Assembly: GCF_030412915.1 (NCBI RefSeq)
Contig: NZ_JAUHJR010000012.1
Coordinates: 1-64,000, forward strand
Reading direction: 5' to 3'
DNA: 64,000 nt
Source of the DNA: Nocardioides abyssi
Lineage (GTDB): Bacteria > Actinomycetota > Actinomycetes > Propionibacteriales > Nocardioidaceae
Positions 25,073 to 32,868 of the stretch are shown here, one piece after another (position 1 is the first letter of the stretch; every line of letters starts with the position of its first letter). The notes under the pieces were generated by a model. It was not told the DNA's origin, did not search any database, and was given only the letters and a program-made list of their open reading frames with translations. Position numbers and translations under genes: made by a program.

Positions 25073-26233
25073 TCAGGCCGGCGGGAGGAGCTGACCGGCG
25101 ACCGCGCCCAGGCGCGAGCCGACCCGGCCGTAGGACGTGACGAGCTCCCCGACGATCGGCACCTCGCGGTCGGTGCCGTCGGCGACCCAGGAGAACCGGA
25201 AGCCGTCGGCACCCCACCGGGGCTCGCGCGCCGGGCGGGCCAGCACCCGCCCGCCGTCCTGCCACCAGGTCGTCGCCTCGTCGCTGCCGGGCAGGAGCGA
25301 CCAGTCGCCGTCGGCGTACACATAGGTCCCGAGCAGGTTGCGCTCCCGCGGCACCCGCCCGTCGCCGGCCCGGACGTACCGGACGGCGACCCGGTCGCCC
25401 ACCCGGTCCATGGCGTCGACGCGCCAGGAGTCGTCGTACTCCTCGGGGTGACCGTAGGACTGGAGCGTGCCGTCGACCGGGTCGATCTCGACGACCTCCT
25501 GCTCGACGACGCACCCCCCGCAGGGCTCGCCACGCACCTGCCGCAACGCGAGCAGCGAAGCGCCGTCGACGGAGAGGTGGAACGCGACCAGGGGCTCGTC
25601 GAGCAGCACCGTGTCGACCTCGCCGTCGCGGATCCTGGCTACGCCGCGAGCACCGTCCTCGTAGGTCTCGCTGCTGTCGTGCCACAGCACGAAGGTCGTG
25701 TCGCCCACCGTGGCCGCGACGCCGAAGTAGCCCCGGACGACGTCGGGGTCCTCGGCCGCGACCGGGTCGTCGGTCCCGGGCAGCGCGACCTCCTCGACCG
25801 CGTCGAGCGCCGCCGACCAGGAGCGGAGCACCGTCGGCTGGTCGTAGCGCGCGAGCAGGTTCACCCGGGCCGCCGACCTGCCGGGCAGGTCCGCGTCGCC
25901 GATCGGCGCGCTGCCGCGGGCCTCGCCGGTGCGCGGGTCGAGCAGCCGCAGCCGGCGGCGGTCCTCCTCGACGACGACGAGCCGGCCGCCGGGCAGCCAG
26001 CGCGCGTCGACGGCGTCGGGGAGCACCAGCTCCCGGCCGCCGGCGCGGACGCGCAGGCCCTCGGGTGTCCCGAGGGCGTACGTCGGGACGGGAGCCACCA
26101 CCTCCAGCGGCTCGGCCCGCGGCTCGAGCAGGGCCGCCCGGTCCGGCTCGTCGACGGCCGACCAGGTGGCCAGCCCTCCGGCGGCCAGCGCTGCGACGGC
26201 CGCACCGCCCGCCACGACCCGTCGCAGCCCCAT
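25073..26233 (-). CDS. Exported protein of unknown function, possible beta-propeller
   Basis: 386-residue protein with an amino-terminal signal anchor (VVAGGAAVAALAAGGLATW). The body is rich in short beta-strand patterns: GGRLVVVEEDRRRLRLLDPR, VLRSWSAALDAVEEVALPG, YVYADGDWSLLPG. This suggests repeated blades, though no catalytic motif is seen. A Cys pair, EPCGGCVV, could form a disulphide. It is transcribed divergently from the ECF sigma operon across a 124-base gap, so it may share regulation with that operon. I do not recognise a family. Confidence 0.75.
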   Translation of the reverse strand: MGLRRVVAGGAAVAALAAGGLATWSAVDEPDRAALLEPRAEPLEVVAPVPTYALGTPEGLRVRAGGRELVLPDAVDARWLPGGRLVVVEEDRRRLRLLDPRTGEARGSAPIGDADLPGRSAARVNLLARYDQPTVLRSWSAALDAVEEVALPGTDDPVAAEDPDVVRGYFGVAATVGDTTFVLWHDSSETYEDGARGVARIRDGEVDTVLLDEPLVAFHLSVDGASLLALRQVRGEPCGGCVVEQEVVEIDPVDGTLQSYGHPEEYDDSWRVDAMDRVGDRVAVRYVRAGDGRVPRERNLLGTYVYADGDWSLLPGSDEATTWWQDGGRVLARPAREPRWGADGFRFSWVADGTDREVPIVGELVTSYGRVGSRLGAVAGQLLPPA

Positions 26234-26357
26234 GGCCTCACCCTAGGTCCGGCGACCGCACGGACCCGGGAGCGCGCCCCCGGGGCCCACCGTTCCACGC
26301 CCGTCACGGGCCGGGATCCGCCACGATGGTCCCGCCGAGTCCGTGAGGAGGTGCGCC

Positions 26358-26975
26358 GTGGTGCCGCGACGAGCCCGCCCGTCCGGTCTGGACCGGTCGC
26401 CCGCGGCGAACCGATCGGGCGGCTCGCCTCCACAAGAGGGCATGGAGGACGAGGCGGCGGTCGACCGCGAGCTGCTCGCCCGGGTCGCCGAGGGCGATCG
26501 CGGGGCGTTGCGCGAGCTGTTCGACCGGCACCAGCCCTGGTTGGCGGCGCGGGTGCGGCAGCGGTGCGGCGACCCCGCCGTGGTGGCCGAGGTCGTCAAC
26601 GACACGTTCCTGGTCGCCTGGCAGCAGCCGGGGAGGTACGCCGGTCGCGGCGAGGTCGCCGCCTGGCTGTGGGGCATCGCCCTGCGCACGCTCCTGCAGC
26701 GGCTGCGCGCCCGCAAGCCGGTGCTCGAGCGGCTGGCGCGGCTGCGCCCGGAGCACGCGCCGTCGGCCGAGGAGGCGGTGCTGCTCGCCGTCGAGCACAG
26801 CGACGTCGGCCGGGCGCTGCAGCGGTTGTCGCCGGAGCTGCTGGCGGTCGTCCAGGCGACCGTCCTCGACGGGCTCTCGACGAGGGAGGCCGCCGCGCTG
26901 CTCGGGATCCCGAGCGGGACCGTGAAGAGCCGGATGAGCCGCGCGCGGCTCGAGCTGAGGGAGGCGCTCCTGTGA
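26358..26975 (+). CDS. ECF-type RNA polymerase sigma factor
   Basis: 205-residue sigma-70 family protein of the extracytoplasmic class. Region 2 is in VAEGDRGALRELFDRHQPWL to VVNDTFLVAWQQPG. Region 4 is LQRLSPELLAVVQATVLDG with the helix-turn-helix STREAAALLGIPSGTVKSRMSRARLEL, read as two parts. The GTG at 26358 is preferred because GAGGAGGTG lies five bases upstream; an internal ATG at 26442 is the alternative. The stop overlaps the anti-sigma start (GTGA). It heads a tightly coupled run of six genes, which it may control. Confidence 0.88.
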   Translation: MVPRRARPSGLDRSPAANRSGGSPPQEGMEDEAAVDRELLARVAEGDRGALRELFDRHQPWLAARVRQRCGDPAVVAEVVNDTFLVAWQQPGRYAGRGEVAAWLWGIALRTLLQRLRARKPVLERLARLRPEHAPSAEEAVLLAVEHSDVGRALQRLSPELLAVVQATVLDGLSTREAAALLGIPSGTVKSRMSRARLELREALL

Positions 26976-27814
26976 GCACGCACCGCACGGAGTGGCACGC
27001 CGAGGACACCTCGATCGCCGCGTACCTGGCCGGGGACGCACCGCCGGTCCTCGCCGCCTCGCTCGAGGCGCACCTGCTCGCCTGCGGGACCTGCCGCTCC
27101 CGGCTCGCCGAGCTCGACGCGCGGGACGGCACCGCGGAGCGCGACCGGGCGTGGGCGCTGCTCGCCGACCACGTGGACCGTCCGTCGCGGAGCCCGTGGC
27201 TGCTGCGCTCCACGGTGGCGACGCCCGCGCTGCTCCGGGCCGCGCTCGTGGCGGTCGCGCTGGTGGGGCTCGTGCCGCTGCTGACCGCGGCCACGGCGGG
27301 GGAGCGGGGCCTGGTCGCGCTGCTGGTCGCCGCCCCGCTGGCACCGGTCGTCGCGGTGGCGCTGGCGTTCCGGGCCGAGGTCGACCCGGCCGGGCAGGTC
27401 AGCCTGGCGACGCCGGCGGCCGGTCTGCGCCTGGTCTCCGCGCGGGCGCTGGTGGTTGCCGGCGCGGCGCTCCCGGCGGCGTACCTCGTCCTCGCCGCGG
27501 TCGACCACTGGTGGGCCGACGTCCCCGTGTCGCTCGCGCTCGCCTGGTGCCTGCCGGGACTGGCGCTGGCCAGCACGGTGCTGGCGGCCGGCACGACGCG
27601 GCTCGACCCGACGTACGTCGCGGTCTCGGTCGGCGTCGGCTGGGCGCTCGTCGTCGGCGCGGGGGTCTCGGCCCGGCGGCGGGTCGATCCCGAGGCGTTC
27701 GCCGACCTGGTCGCCCACCCCACCCTGCAGCTGGTGGCCCTGCTGGTCGCCGTCGCGGCCGTGGCCACGACGGTGGTCCGCCGTGACGCCGTGGCCTACC
27801 GGAGGACCGCATGA
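26972..27814 (+). CDS. Zinc-binding anti-sigma factor, multi-pass membrane protein
   Basis: 280-residue protein that probably holds the ECF sigma factor inactive at the membrane. The amino-terminal cytoplasmic part has a ZAS-type zinc motif (HLLACGTCRSRL, with an upstream His). It is followed by about six hydrophobic helices (for example LLRAALVAVALVGLVPLLTA and LVALLVAAPLAPVVAVALA). The GTG at 26972 overlaps the sigma stop by four bases, and its own stop overlaps the ABC ATPase start by four. The many membrane passes differ from the common single-pass anti-sigma and suggest signal sensing within the membrane. Confidence 0.85.
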   Translation: MSTHRTEWHAEDTSIAAYLAGDAPPVLAASLEAHLLACGTCRSRLAELDARDGTAERDRAWALLADHVDRPSRSPWLLRSTVATPALLRAALVAVALVGLVPLLTAATAGERGLVALLVAAPLAPVVAVALAFRAEVDPAGQVSLATPAAGLRLVSARALVVAGAALPAAYLVLAAVDHWWADVPVSLALAWCLPGLALASTVLAAGTTRLDPTYVAVSVGVGWALVVGAGVSARRRVDPEAFADLVAHPTLQLVALLVAVAAVATTVVRRDAVAYRRTA

Positions 27815-28698
27815 CCAGCCGACCCGTCACCGGCCCCACCGTCCCGGGCGTCGTCACCGCGGCGCCGCCGCTGTCGTTCGCGGGGGTGACCCGCTCCTTC
27901 GGCCGCTCGCGCGCGGTCGACGCGGTGTCCCTCACGGCCGGCCCCGGCGTCGTCGGGCTGCTCGGCCCCAACGGCGCGGGCAAGTCCACGCTGCTGCGGA
28001 TCGCCGCGACCGTCCTGGCGCCGGACCGCGGCGAGGTGCGGCTGCTCGGGCTCGACCCGTCCCGCCCCGACGAGCGGCTCGAGGTCCGGCGGCGGCTCGG
28101 CTACCTGCCGCAGGCCCCCGGGCTCTACCCGGGCTTCACGCCGTTCGACCTGGTCGACTACGTCGCCGTGCTCAAGGAGCACACCCACGCGGCACGCCGC
28201 CGGGAGGAGGTGCGACGCGTGCTCGTGTCGGTCGGGCTCGAGGACGACATGCACCGCAAGATCCGCCGGCTCTCTGGAGGGACCCGGCAGCGGGTCGCGC
28301 TCGCCGCGGCCCTGCTCGGCGACCCCGACCTGCTCGTCCTCGACGAGCCCGCCACGGGGCTCGACCCCGAGCAGCGGCTGAGGCTGCGGTCCCTGCTCTC
28401 GCAGGCCCGCACGGTCGTCATGGCCACCCACCACATCGCCGAGGTGTCGTCCGTGTGCCACGAGGTGCACGTCGTGCTGGGCGGGCGGGTGCACTTCTCC
28501 GGGCCCCCGGCCGGGCTGGCCGCGCTCGCCGCCGGCCGGGTCTGGGAGGACGACCGCCCGGACCCGCGCGCGGTGCACAGCTGGCTGACCCCGGCAGGGA
28601 CCCACCGCCACGTCGGGGAGCCCCCGGCCGGGGCCGCCCTGGTCGCGCCGACCCTCGACGACGGCTACCTGCTGCTCACCGCGGAGGCCCGCCGATGA
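27811..28698 (+). CDS. ABC transporter ATP-binding protein
   Basis: 295-residue ATPase subunit. Walker A is LLGPNGAGKSTLLRIA, the Q-loop lies near LGYLPQAPGLYPG, the signature reads LSGGTRQRVALAAALLG, and Walker B is LLVLDEPATGLDPEQ with a switch His in MATHHIAEV. A carboxy-terminal extension of about 60 residues follows. It is coupled by ATGA overlaps to the anti-sigma gene upstream and the membrane gene downstream. With the next two genes it likely forms an exporter of the drug/lantibiotic type; the substrate is unknown. Confidence 0.9.
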   Translation: MTSRPVTGPTVPGVVTAAPPLSFAGVTRSFGRSRAVDAVSLTAGPGVVGLLGPNGAGKSTLLRIAATVLAPDRGEVRLLGLDPSRPDERLEVRRRLGYLPQAPGLYPGFTPFDLVDYVAVLKEHTHAARRREEVRRVLVSVGLEDDMHRKIRRLSGGTRQRVALAAALLGDPDLLVLDEPATGLDPEQRLRLRSLLSQARTVVMATHHIAEVSSVCHEVHVVLGGRVHFSGPPAGLAALAAGRVWEDDRPDPRAVHSWLTPAGTHRHVGEPPAGAALVAPTLDDGYLLLTAEARR

Positions 28699-29249
28699 GC
28701 CCCGCCTGGGTGCTGCCGACCGTCCGCGCGACGAGCTGGTGGCCGCTCGCGGTGGTGGCCTGCTGCCTGGCCGTCGTCGCCGTGCCCCTCCATGCCGGCG
28801 CGCTCGGTGCCGACGGTCCGGCCGACGACCTGCTCGGCCCGGTGGCCGCGGCGCTCGCGGCGGCCGCGGTCGCGGGCCTGCGCGACCCGGCCGCCGCACT
28901 GCTCGCCGCCGTGCCGGCCCCGGCGCCCACCCGGCGTACCCACCGTCTGGTGCTGCTCGTGCCCGCGGCGCTCGTGGTCTGGTCGGCCTGGCTCGCGCTC
29001 GGCGACGACGTGCGGCCGCCCGACCTCCTCGCCCTGGTCGCCCTGGTGGCGCTCGGGCTCGCCGGCGCGCTCGCGGCGGCCGGCCGGGGCGGCGCCCCGG
29101 TCGGCGCCTCGGCCGCTCTCGCGGTCGGCACCGCCGCCCCGGTCGTCTGGGTCCTCGCGAGCCGGGCGGGTGGGCACGGCTGGGACGCGCACGTCGGTGC
29201 GCTGCTCGTCGTCGGTGCCACCGCCCTCGTCCTGGGGCGGGACCGGTGA
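28695..29249 (+). CDS. Membrane protein, probable ABC transporter subunit
   Basis: 184-residue protein made almost wholly of hydrophobic helices (about five: PLAVVACCLAVVAVPLHAG, LVLLVPAALVVWSAWLALG and others). I do not recognise a named family. The ATG at 28695 overlaps the ATPase stop (ATGA), and its stop overlaps the next gene's GTG start (GTGA). Given its place between the ATPase and a second membrane protein, it is most likely a permease component of the same transporter. Confidence 0.78.
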   Translation: MSPAWVLPTVRATSWWPLAVVACCLAVVAVPLHAGALGADGPADDLLGPVAAALAAAAVAGLRDPAAALLAAVPAPAPTRRTHRLVLLVPAALVVWSAWLALGDDVRPPDLLALVALVALGLAGALAAAGRGGAPVGASAALAVGTAAPVVWVLASRAGGHGWDAHVGALLVVGATALVLGRDR

Positions 29250-30160
29250 CGGCGCTCGACGGGGCCCGCACGGTCCCCGTGCGACCGACACCGCCGCGGG
29301 ACGCGGGTCCGTCGTCGGTGCGCGTGCTCGCCGGGCTCGAGGCGCGCCGGATGCTGCGCCACCCGGCACCGTGGTGCGGCCTGGCGCTGGCCGTCGTCGC
29401 GGCTTGGGACGCCTCGCAGGCGGAGTGGTCCGGCGCGTCGTACACCGGTCTGGCCGCGTCCGTCGGTCCGTTGCTGCTCGGCATCTCGCTGGCTGCGGTC
29501 GCGTCGTCCGGACGGGGGCTCGTGCCCCTCGCCGAGGACGCGCCGGTGGCGGAGACCCAGCGGTCGGCGGCGCGGCTGCTCGGCGGTCTCGCCCTGGTCG
29601 GCCTGGTCGCGGTCGTCGTGGCCGCCGTGGCCACCGGGCTGCGGCTCGCCGGGGGAGTGGACCTCGGCGACGAGCCCGGCCGCACGCTCCACGCGCACCA
29701 CACCCTCCCCGAGCTGTTGCAGCCGGTGCTGCTCGCGGCCGTCGCCGTCTGCCTCGGAGCGCTGGCCGTGCGCGTCCTGCGGCACCGTCTCGCCGCGTCG
29801 CTGGTGCTCGCCCTGGGGTGGTTCCTGGTGTGGGTCTACTGGCTGTGGCAGGGGCCGGTGGTCCGGTACGTCGCGCTGCTGCAGGTGCAGCCCGTCAGCG
29901 TCGAGGTCGGTCCGCTCCAGGCCGACCCGACGACGTTCCCGGCCGACTGGCTGCTCACCGGGCCAGGCGAGCACCAGGACCACTGGGCGCGCGTCGTGGT
30001 CTCGCCCGAGCTGGCGGCCTGGCACGACGTCTACCTCCTCGGGCTCGTGGCCGTGCTCGCCGCCCTCGTGGTCGGCGGACGGTCGCGCCGGTGGTGGGTC
30101 GCCGGCGGGCTGGTCCTGGCCTCGCTCGGGGTCGCGGCCCAGGTGGTGGTCGCGCCGTGA
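29246..30160 (+). CDS. Membrane protein, probable ABC permease
   Basis: 304-residue multi-pass membrane protein. After a hydrophilic start, LEARRMLRHPAPWCGLALAV resembles the beginning of ABC-2-type permeases. About six helices follow (YTGLAASVGPLLLGISLAAV, LLGGLALVGLVAVVVAAVA, VLLAAVAVCLGALAV, LVLALGWFLVWVYWLWQG and others). The long outer segment near VRYVALLQVQPVSVEVG to GEHQDHW is hydrophilic. It overlaps genes on both sides by four bases. It is likely the main permease of the transporter encoded by this operon. Confidence 0.8.
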   Translation: MTALDGARTVPVRPTPPRDAGPSSVRVLAGLEARRMLRHPAPWCGLALAVVAAWDASQAEWSGASYTGLAASVGPLLLGISLAAVASSGRGLVPLAEDAPVAETQRSAARLLGGLALVGLVAVVVAAVATGLRLAGGVDLGDEPGRTLHAHHTLPELLQPVLLAAVAVCLGALAVRVLRHRLAASLVLALGWFLVWVYWLWQGPVVRYVALLQVQPVSVEVGPLQADPTTFPADWLLTGPGEHQDHWARVVVSPELAAWHDVYLLGLVAVLAALVVGGRSRRWWVAGGLVLASLGVAAQVVVAP

Positions 30161-31158
30161 GGCGGGCCGCGATCCTGGCGTCCGCGGTCGTCGCGGCCGG
30201 AGCCTTGGCGCTGGCCGGGTGCACGGCGCCGTACGACGACGACGGCGAGGCCGCGTCCGGACGGCTCGCCCCCGCCGTGGCCGTCTCCGACGACGCCCGA
30301 CGGGTCGTGGTCGACACCGACCTCGGCGGCGACGACCTCGTGGCGCTCGCCTTCCTGCTGCGCCGACCGGACGTGCGGGTCGAGGCGGTCACCGTCGCTG
30401 CCACCGGCCTCGTCGGCTGCGACGCCGGCCCGGACCTGGTCGCCGACCTGGTCGCCGCCCTCGACGTCCAGCCGGTGCCGGTCGGGTGCGGGCGGGCGTC
30501 GGCGGGCGCGGGCGGGCGCGCCCTGCCGCAGGACTGGCGCGAGCGCGCCGCCGCCGGACCCGGCCTCCGCGACGCAGCGGGACCCGCCCGGCCCGCCGGC
30601 GACGCGGTGGGGCTGCTCGCCCGCGCCGCGCGCGCCGCCCGCTCGTCCGGCAGGCTGACGGTCGTCGCGCTCGGCCCCGCCACCAACCTCGCCGACCTGG
30701 CCGCCGAGCGGCCCGCGGCGTACGCCCGGCTCGACGCCGTGCACCTGATGGCCGGCGCCGTCGAGTCGCCCGCCGTGGACGGCGTCGTCGAGTGGAACGC
30801 CGCGGCCGACCCCGCCGCGCTGCGGGCCGTCCTCGCCGCCGGGGGTCCGCCCGTGACGGTCGTCCCGGACGACGCGGTCCCCGACGGCACGCCCGCCGTT
30901 GTCCTCGACGCCCCCGTCGTCGGCGGTCTGGCCGCCGTCGCCGGCCTGCCGCGCTGGTGGGACCTCGCGACCGCGGCGGCGCTCGTCGCGCCGGACGCCG
31001 TGGAGGAGACGGACGTCGAGGCCGGGTCGTGGACCGTGGACGACGTCGGCCGCCTCGAGCGGACCGGCCCCGGCGCGGTCCGGGTGGTCCGGGCGCTCGA
31101 CGAGGCGGCGCTGGAGGCGGCGTACGCCGAGGCGTTCGCGGCCGGCGCTGATCGCTGA
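30157..31158 (+). CDS. Lipoprotein with inosine-uridine nucleoside hydrolase-like domain
   Basis: 333-residue exported lipoprotein. The signal sequence ends in the lipobox LALAGC (Cys22). The mature part resembles nucleoside N-ribohydrolases: VVVDTDLGGDDLVALAFLL matches the calcium-binding DTDxGxDD motif (Gly-Asp-Asp kept). LTVVALGPATNLADLA is the typical GPLTNxA motif, and VVEWNAAADPAALRAVL matches the EFN-x-DP region. It would split nucleosides outside the membrane. It is the last gene of the sigma/anti-sigma/ABC run, overlapping the permease by four bases. Coupling of a nucleoside hydrolase with this transporter points to nucleoside handling, by inference. Confidence 0.83.
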   Translation: MRRAAILASAVVAAGALALAGCTAPYDDDGEAASGRLAPAVAVSDDARRVVVDTDLGGDDLVALAFLLRRPDVRVEAVTVAATGLVGCDAGPDLVADLVAALDVQPVPVGCGRASAGAGGRALPQDWRERAAAGPGLRDAAGPARPAGDAVGLLARAARAARSSGRLTVVALGPATNLADLAAERPAAYARLDAVHLMAGAVESPAVDGVVEWNAAADPAALRAVLAAGGPPVTVVPDDAVPDGTPAVVLDAPVVGGLAAVAGLPRWWDLATAAALVAPDAVEETDVEAGSWTVDDVGRLERTGPGAVRVVRALDEAALEAAYAEAFAAGADR

Positions 31159-31198
31159 CCCCTGCCGGGGCGCGGACCTGCGTCGTACGCTCCACCGG

Positions 31199-32128
31199 GT
31201 GGCCCGCGACCCTGACGCCCTGACCGCGCTCCTCGCCGCCGAGCGGGAGCGGCTGCTGCCGGAGTCCGACGGCGAGGTGGGCGACCCGAGCGTCGAGGGG
31301 TGCGAGGGCCGCTTCGGGCTGGCCGTGGTCACCGTGGAGGGCGAGACCTGCCGCACCGACGACGCCGACGTGGCGTTCCCGGTGCAGTCGGTGGTCAAGC
31401 CGTGGGTGTACGCCGTCGCGCTGGCCGACCGCCGCGACGCCGTGCACGACGCGATCGGGGTGGAGCCGACCGGCGAGCCGTTCGACGCCGTGGAGCTCGA
31501 GCTCGAGACCGGCCGGCCCCCGAACCCGATGGTCAACGCCGGCGCGCTGATGGCCTCCTCGCTGGTCGACGGCTCGGGCGTCGCGGACCGGGTGGCCCGG
31601 GTGCTCGACGTGTGCTCGCGGGCCGCCGGCCGCGAGCTGCACGTGGACGAGGAGGTCGTCGCGGCCGAGCTCGAGGGGGCCGACCGCAACCGGGCGCTCG
31701 CCCACCTGATGCGGGGCGGCGGCATGCTCGCGCGGCCGGTCGAGGAGGCCGTGGAGGTGCTCGCGCGGGTGTGCTCGATCGCGGTGACCGCGACCGACCT
31801 CGCGACGATGGCGGCCACCTTCGCCGGCTGGGGCGTCCGCCCGGGCAGCGACGACCGGGTGCTGCCCGAGGCGGTGGTCACCGAGGTGCTCAGCGTGATG
31901 GCGACGTGCGGGATGTACGACGGCAGCGGCCGCTGGATCCATCGCGCCGGCATGCCCGCGAAGTCCGGCGTCTCCGGCGGGCTGCTGGCCGTCGCGCCCG
32001 GGACGCTCGGGCTGGGCGGCTGGAGCCCGCTGCTCGACGAGCAGGGCAACAGCGTGCGCGCCCTGCACGCGGGGGAGCGGATCTCCGAGGAGCTCGGGCT
32101 GCACCAGTTCGCGCCGCGGGGGTCGTAG
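31199..32128 (+). CDS. glsA: Glutaminase A
   Basis: 309-residue serine-dependent glutaminase that converts glutamine to glutamate and ammonia. The catalytic SxxK is in FPVQSVVKPW. Other family motifs are RPPNPMVNAGALMASSL, HLMRGGGMLARPVEEAV, MATCGMYDGSGRW and AGMPAKSGVSGGLLAVAPG. The GTG at 31199 gives the family's usual length of about 310; no strong ribosome site precedes it. It stands alone, 40 bases after the nucleoside hydrolase gene. A large hairpin (32130-32181) follows its stop. Confidence 0.9.
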   Translation: MARDPDALTALLAAERERLLPESDGEVGDPSVEGCEGRFGLAVVTVEGETCRTDDADVAFPVQSVVKPWVYAVALADRRDAVHDAIGVEPTGEPFDAVELELETGRPPNPMVNAGALMASSLVDGSGVADRVARVLDVCSRAAGRELHVDEEVVAAELEGADRNRALAHLMRGGGMLARPVEEAVEVLARVCSIAVTATDLATMAATFAGWGVRPGSDDRVLPEAVVTEVLSVMATCGMYDGSGRWIHRAGMPAKSGVSGGLLAVAPGTLGLGGWSPLLDEQGNSVRALHAGERISEELGLHQFAPRGS

Positions 32129-32129
32129 C

Positions 32130-32181
32130 CGGGGTCGTGTGCCCGAGGACGCGCTGGACCGCGTCGTGGGGCACACGACCC
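32130..32181. terminator. Nested palindrome between convergent genes
   Basis: A perfect 14-base inverted repeat (32130-32143 GGGGTCGTGTGCCC with 32168-32181) encloses a second one, GACGCG and CGCGTC. It fills most of the 79-base gap between the convergent glutaminase and membrane-protein genes, so it can fold on either transcript. A bidirectional terminator is likely although no T-run follows. Confidence 0.65.
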
Positions 32182-32207
32182 CCGCGTGAGGCCCGCAGCA
32201 GCCCCGC

Positions 32208-32756
32208 TCAGCCCCGCGGCGTACGCCGCCGGAGCACCAGCCAGAGCGCGAGACCACCGACGGCGACGACCGCGACGGCCGACCCGGCCAGCACGGCCGG
32301 TGCGTCGAACGGCGCGCCGGTGGCCGTCCCGGACCGCTCCCAGGTCGCCCCGCGCCCGGCGACCACCCACGCGTCGCAGGGACTGACGCGCCACGCGTCG
32401 TCACGTTCGTAGGGCGCGAACAGCCAGGTGCTCCCGGAGCGGTAGCCGTCGGCGAGGTCGCCGTCGTCGGTCGGCCACACGCCGTACTCCTGGGCCTCGA
32501 CGACCAGCCGCACGGTTCCGCGGTCGGGGTCCACCGGCGGCTCGCCGCGGCGTACCTCGGCCACCTCGACCTCGAGCGCGCCGTCGTCGGTGTCGACGAC
32601 GCGGCCGGTGAACAGCACGGTCGCCTCGGCCACCACCTGCTCGTGGTCCACGCACGAGAGGGCCGCGGCCGGGCCGGCCAGCGCGCCCACGGGCACCGGG
32701 GCGGCCAGCGCGAGAGCGGCGAGGAGGAGCGCGGCGCACGGGCGGAGCAGTCGCAT
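32208..32756 (-). CDS. Exported membrane-anchored protein of unknown function
   Basis: 182-residue protein with an amino-terminal signal peptide (MRLLRPCAALLLAALALA, cleavage near LAGPAAA). A single carboxy-terminal helix (VLAGSAVAVVAVGGLALWLVL) is followed by Arg residues, which would anchor the domain on the outer face. The extracellular part contains two Cys (LSCVDHEQVV and VSPCDAWVV) and a beta-rich pattern (VLFTGRVVDTDDGALEVEV) resembling small OB/TIMP-like actinobacterial surface domains. The start at 32756 is chosen because it begins the signal peptide. It is divergent from the gamma-glutamyltransferase gene. Confidence 0.78.
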   Translation of the reverse strand: MRLLRPCAALLLAALALAAPVPVGALAGPAAALSCVDHEQVVAEATVLFTGRVVDTDDGALEVEVAEVRRGEPPVDPDRGTVRLVVEAQEYGVWPTDDGDLADGYRSGSTWLFAPYERDDAWRVSPCDAWVVAGRGATWERSGTATGAPFDAPAVLAGSAVAVVAVGGLALWLVLRRRTPRG

Positions 32757-32868
32757 GCCGGTCCGACGCGGGCGGCCCCTGAGGGGTTCCGCTGTTCGCC
32801 GGTGAGGAGCCTTCTCACCGTGGCACAGTGTCGCGGCCGGGAGCCGCCCGGCCGGGACGGAGGGTGCA

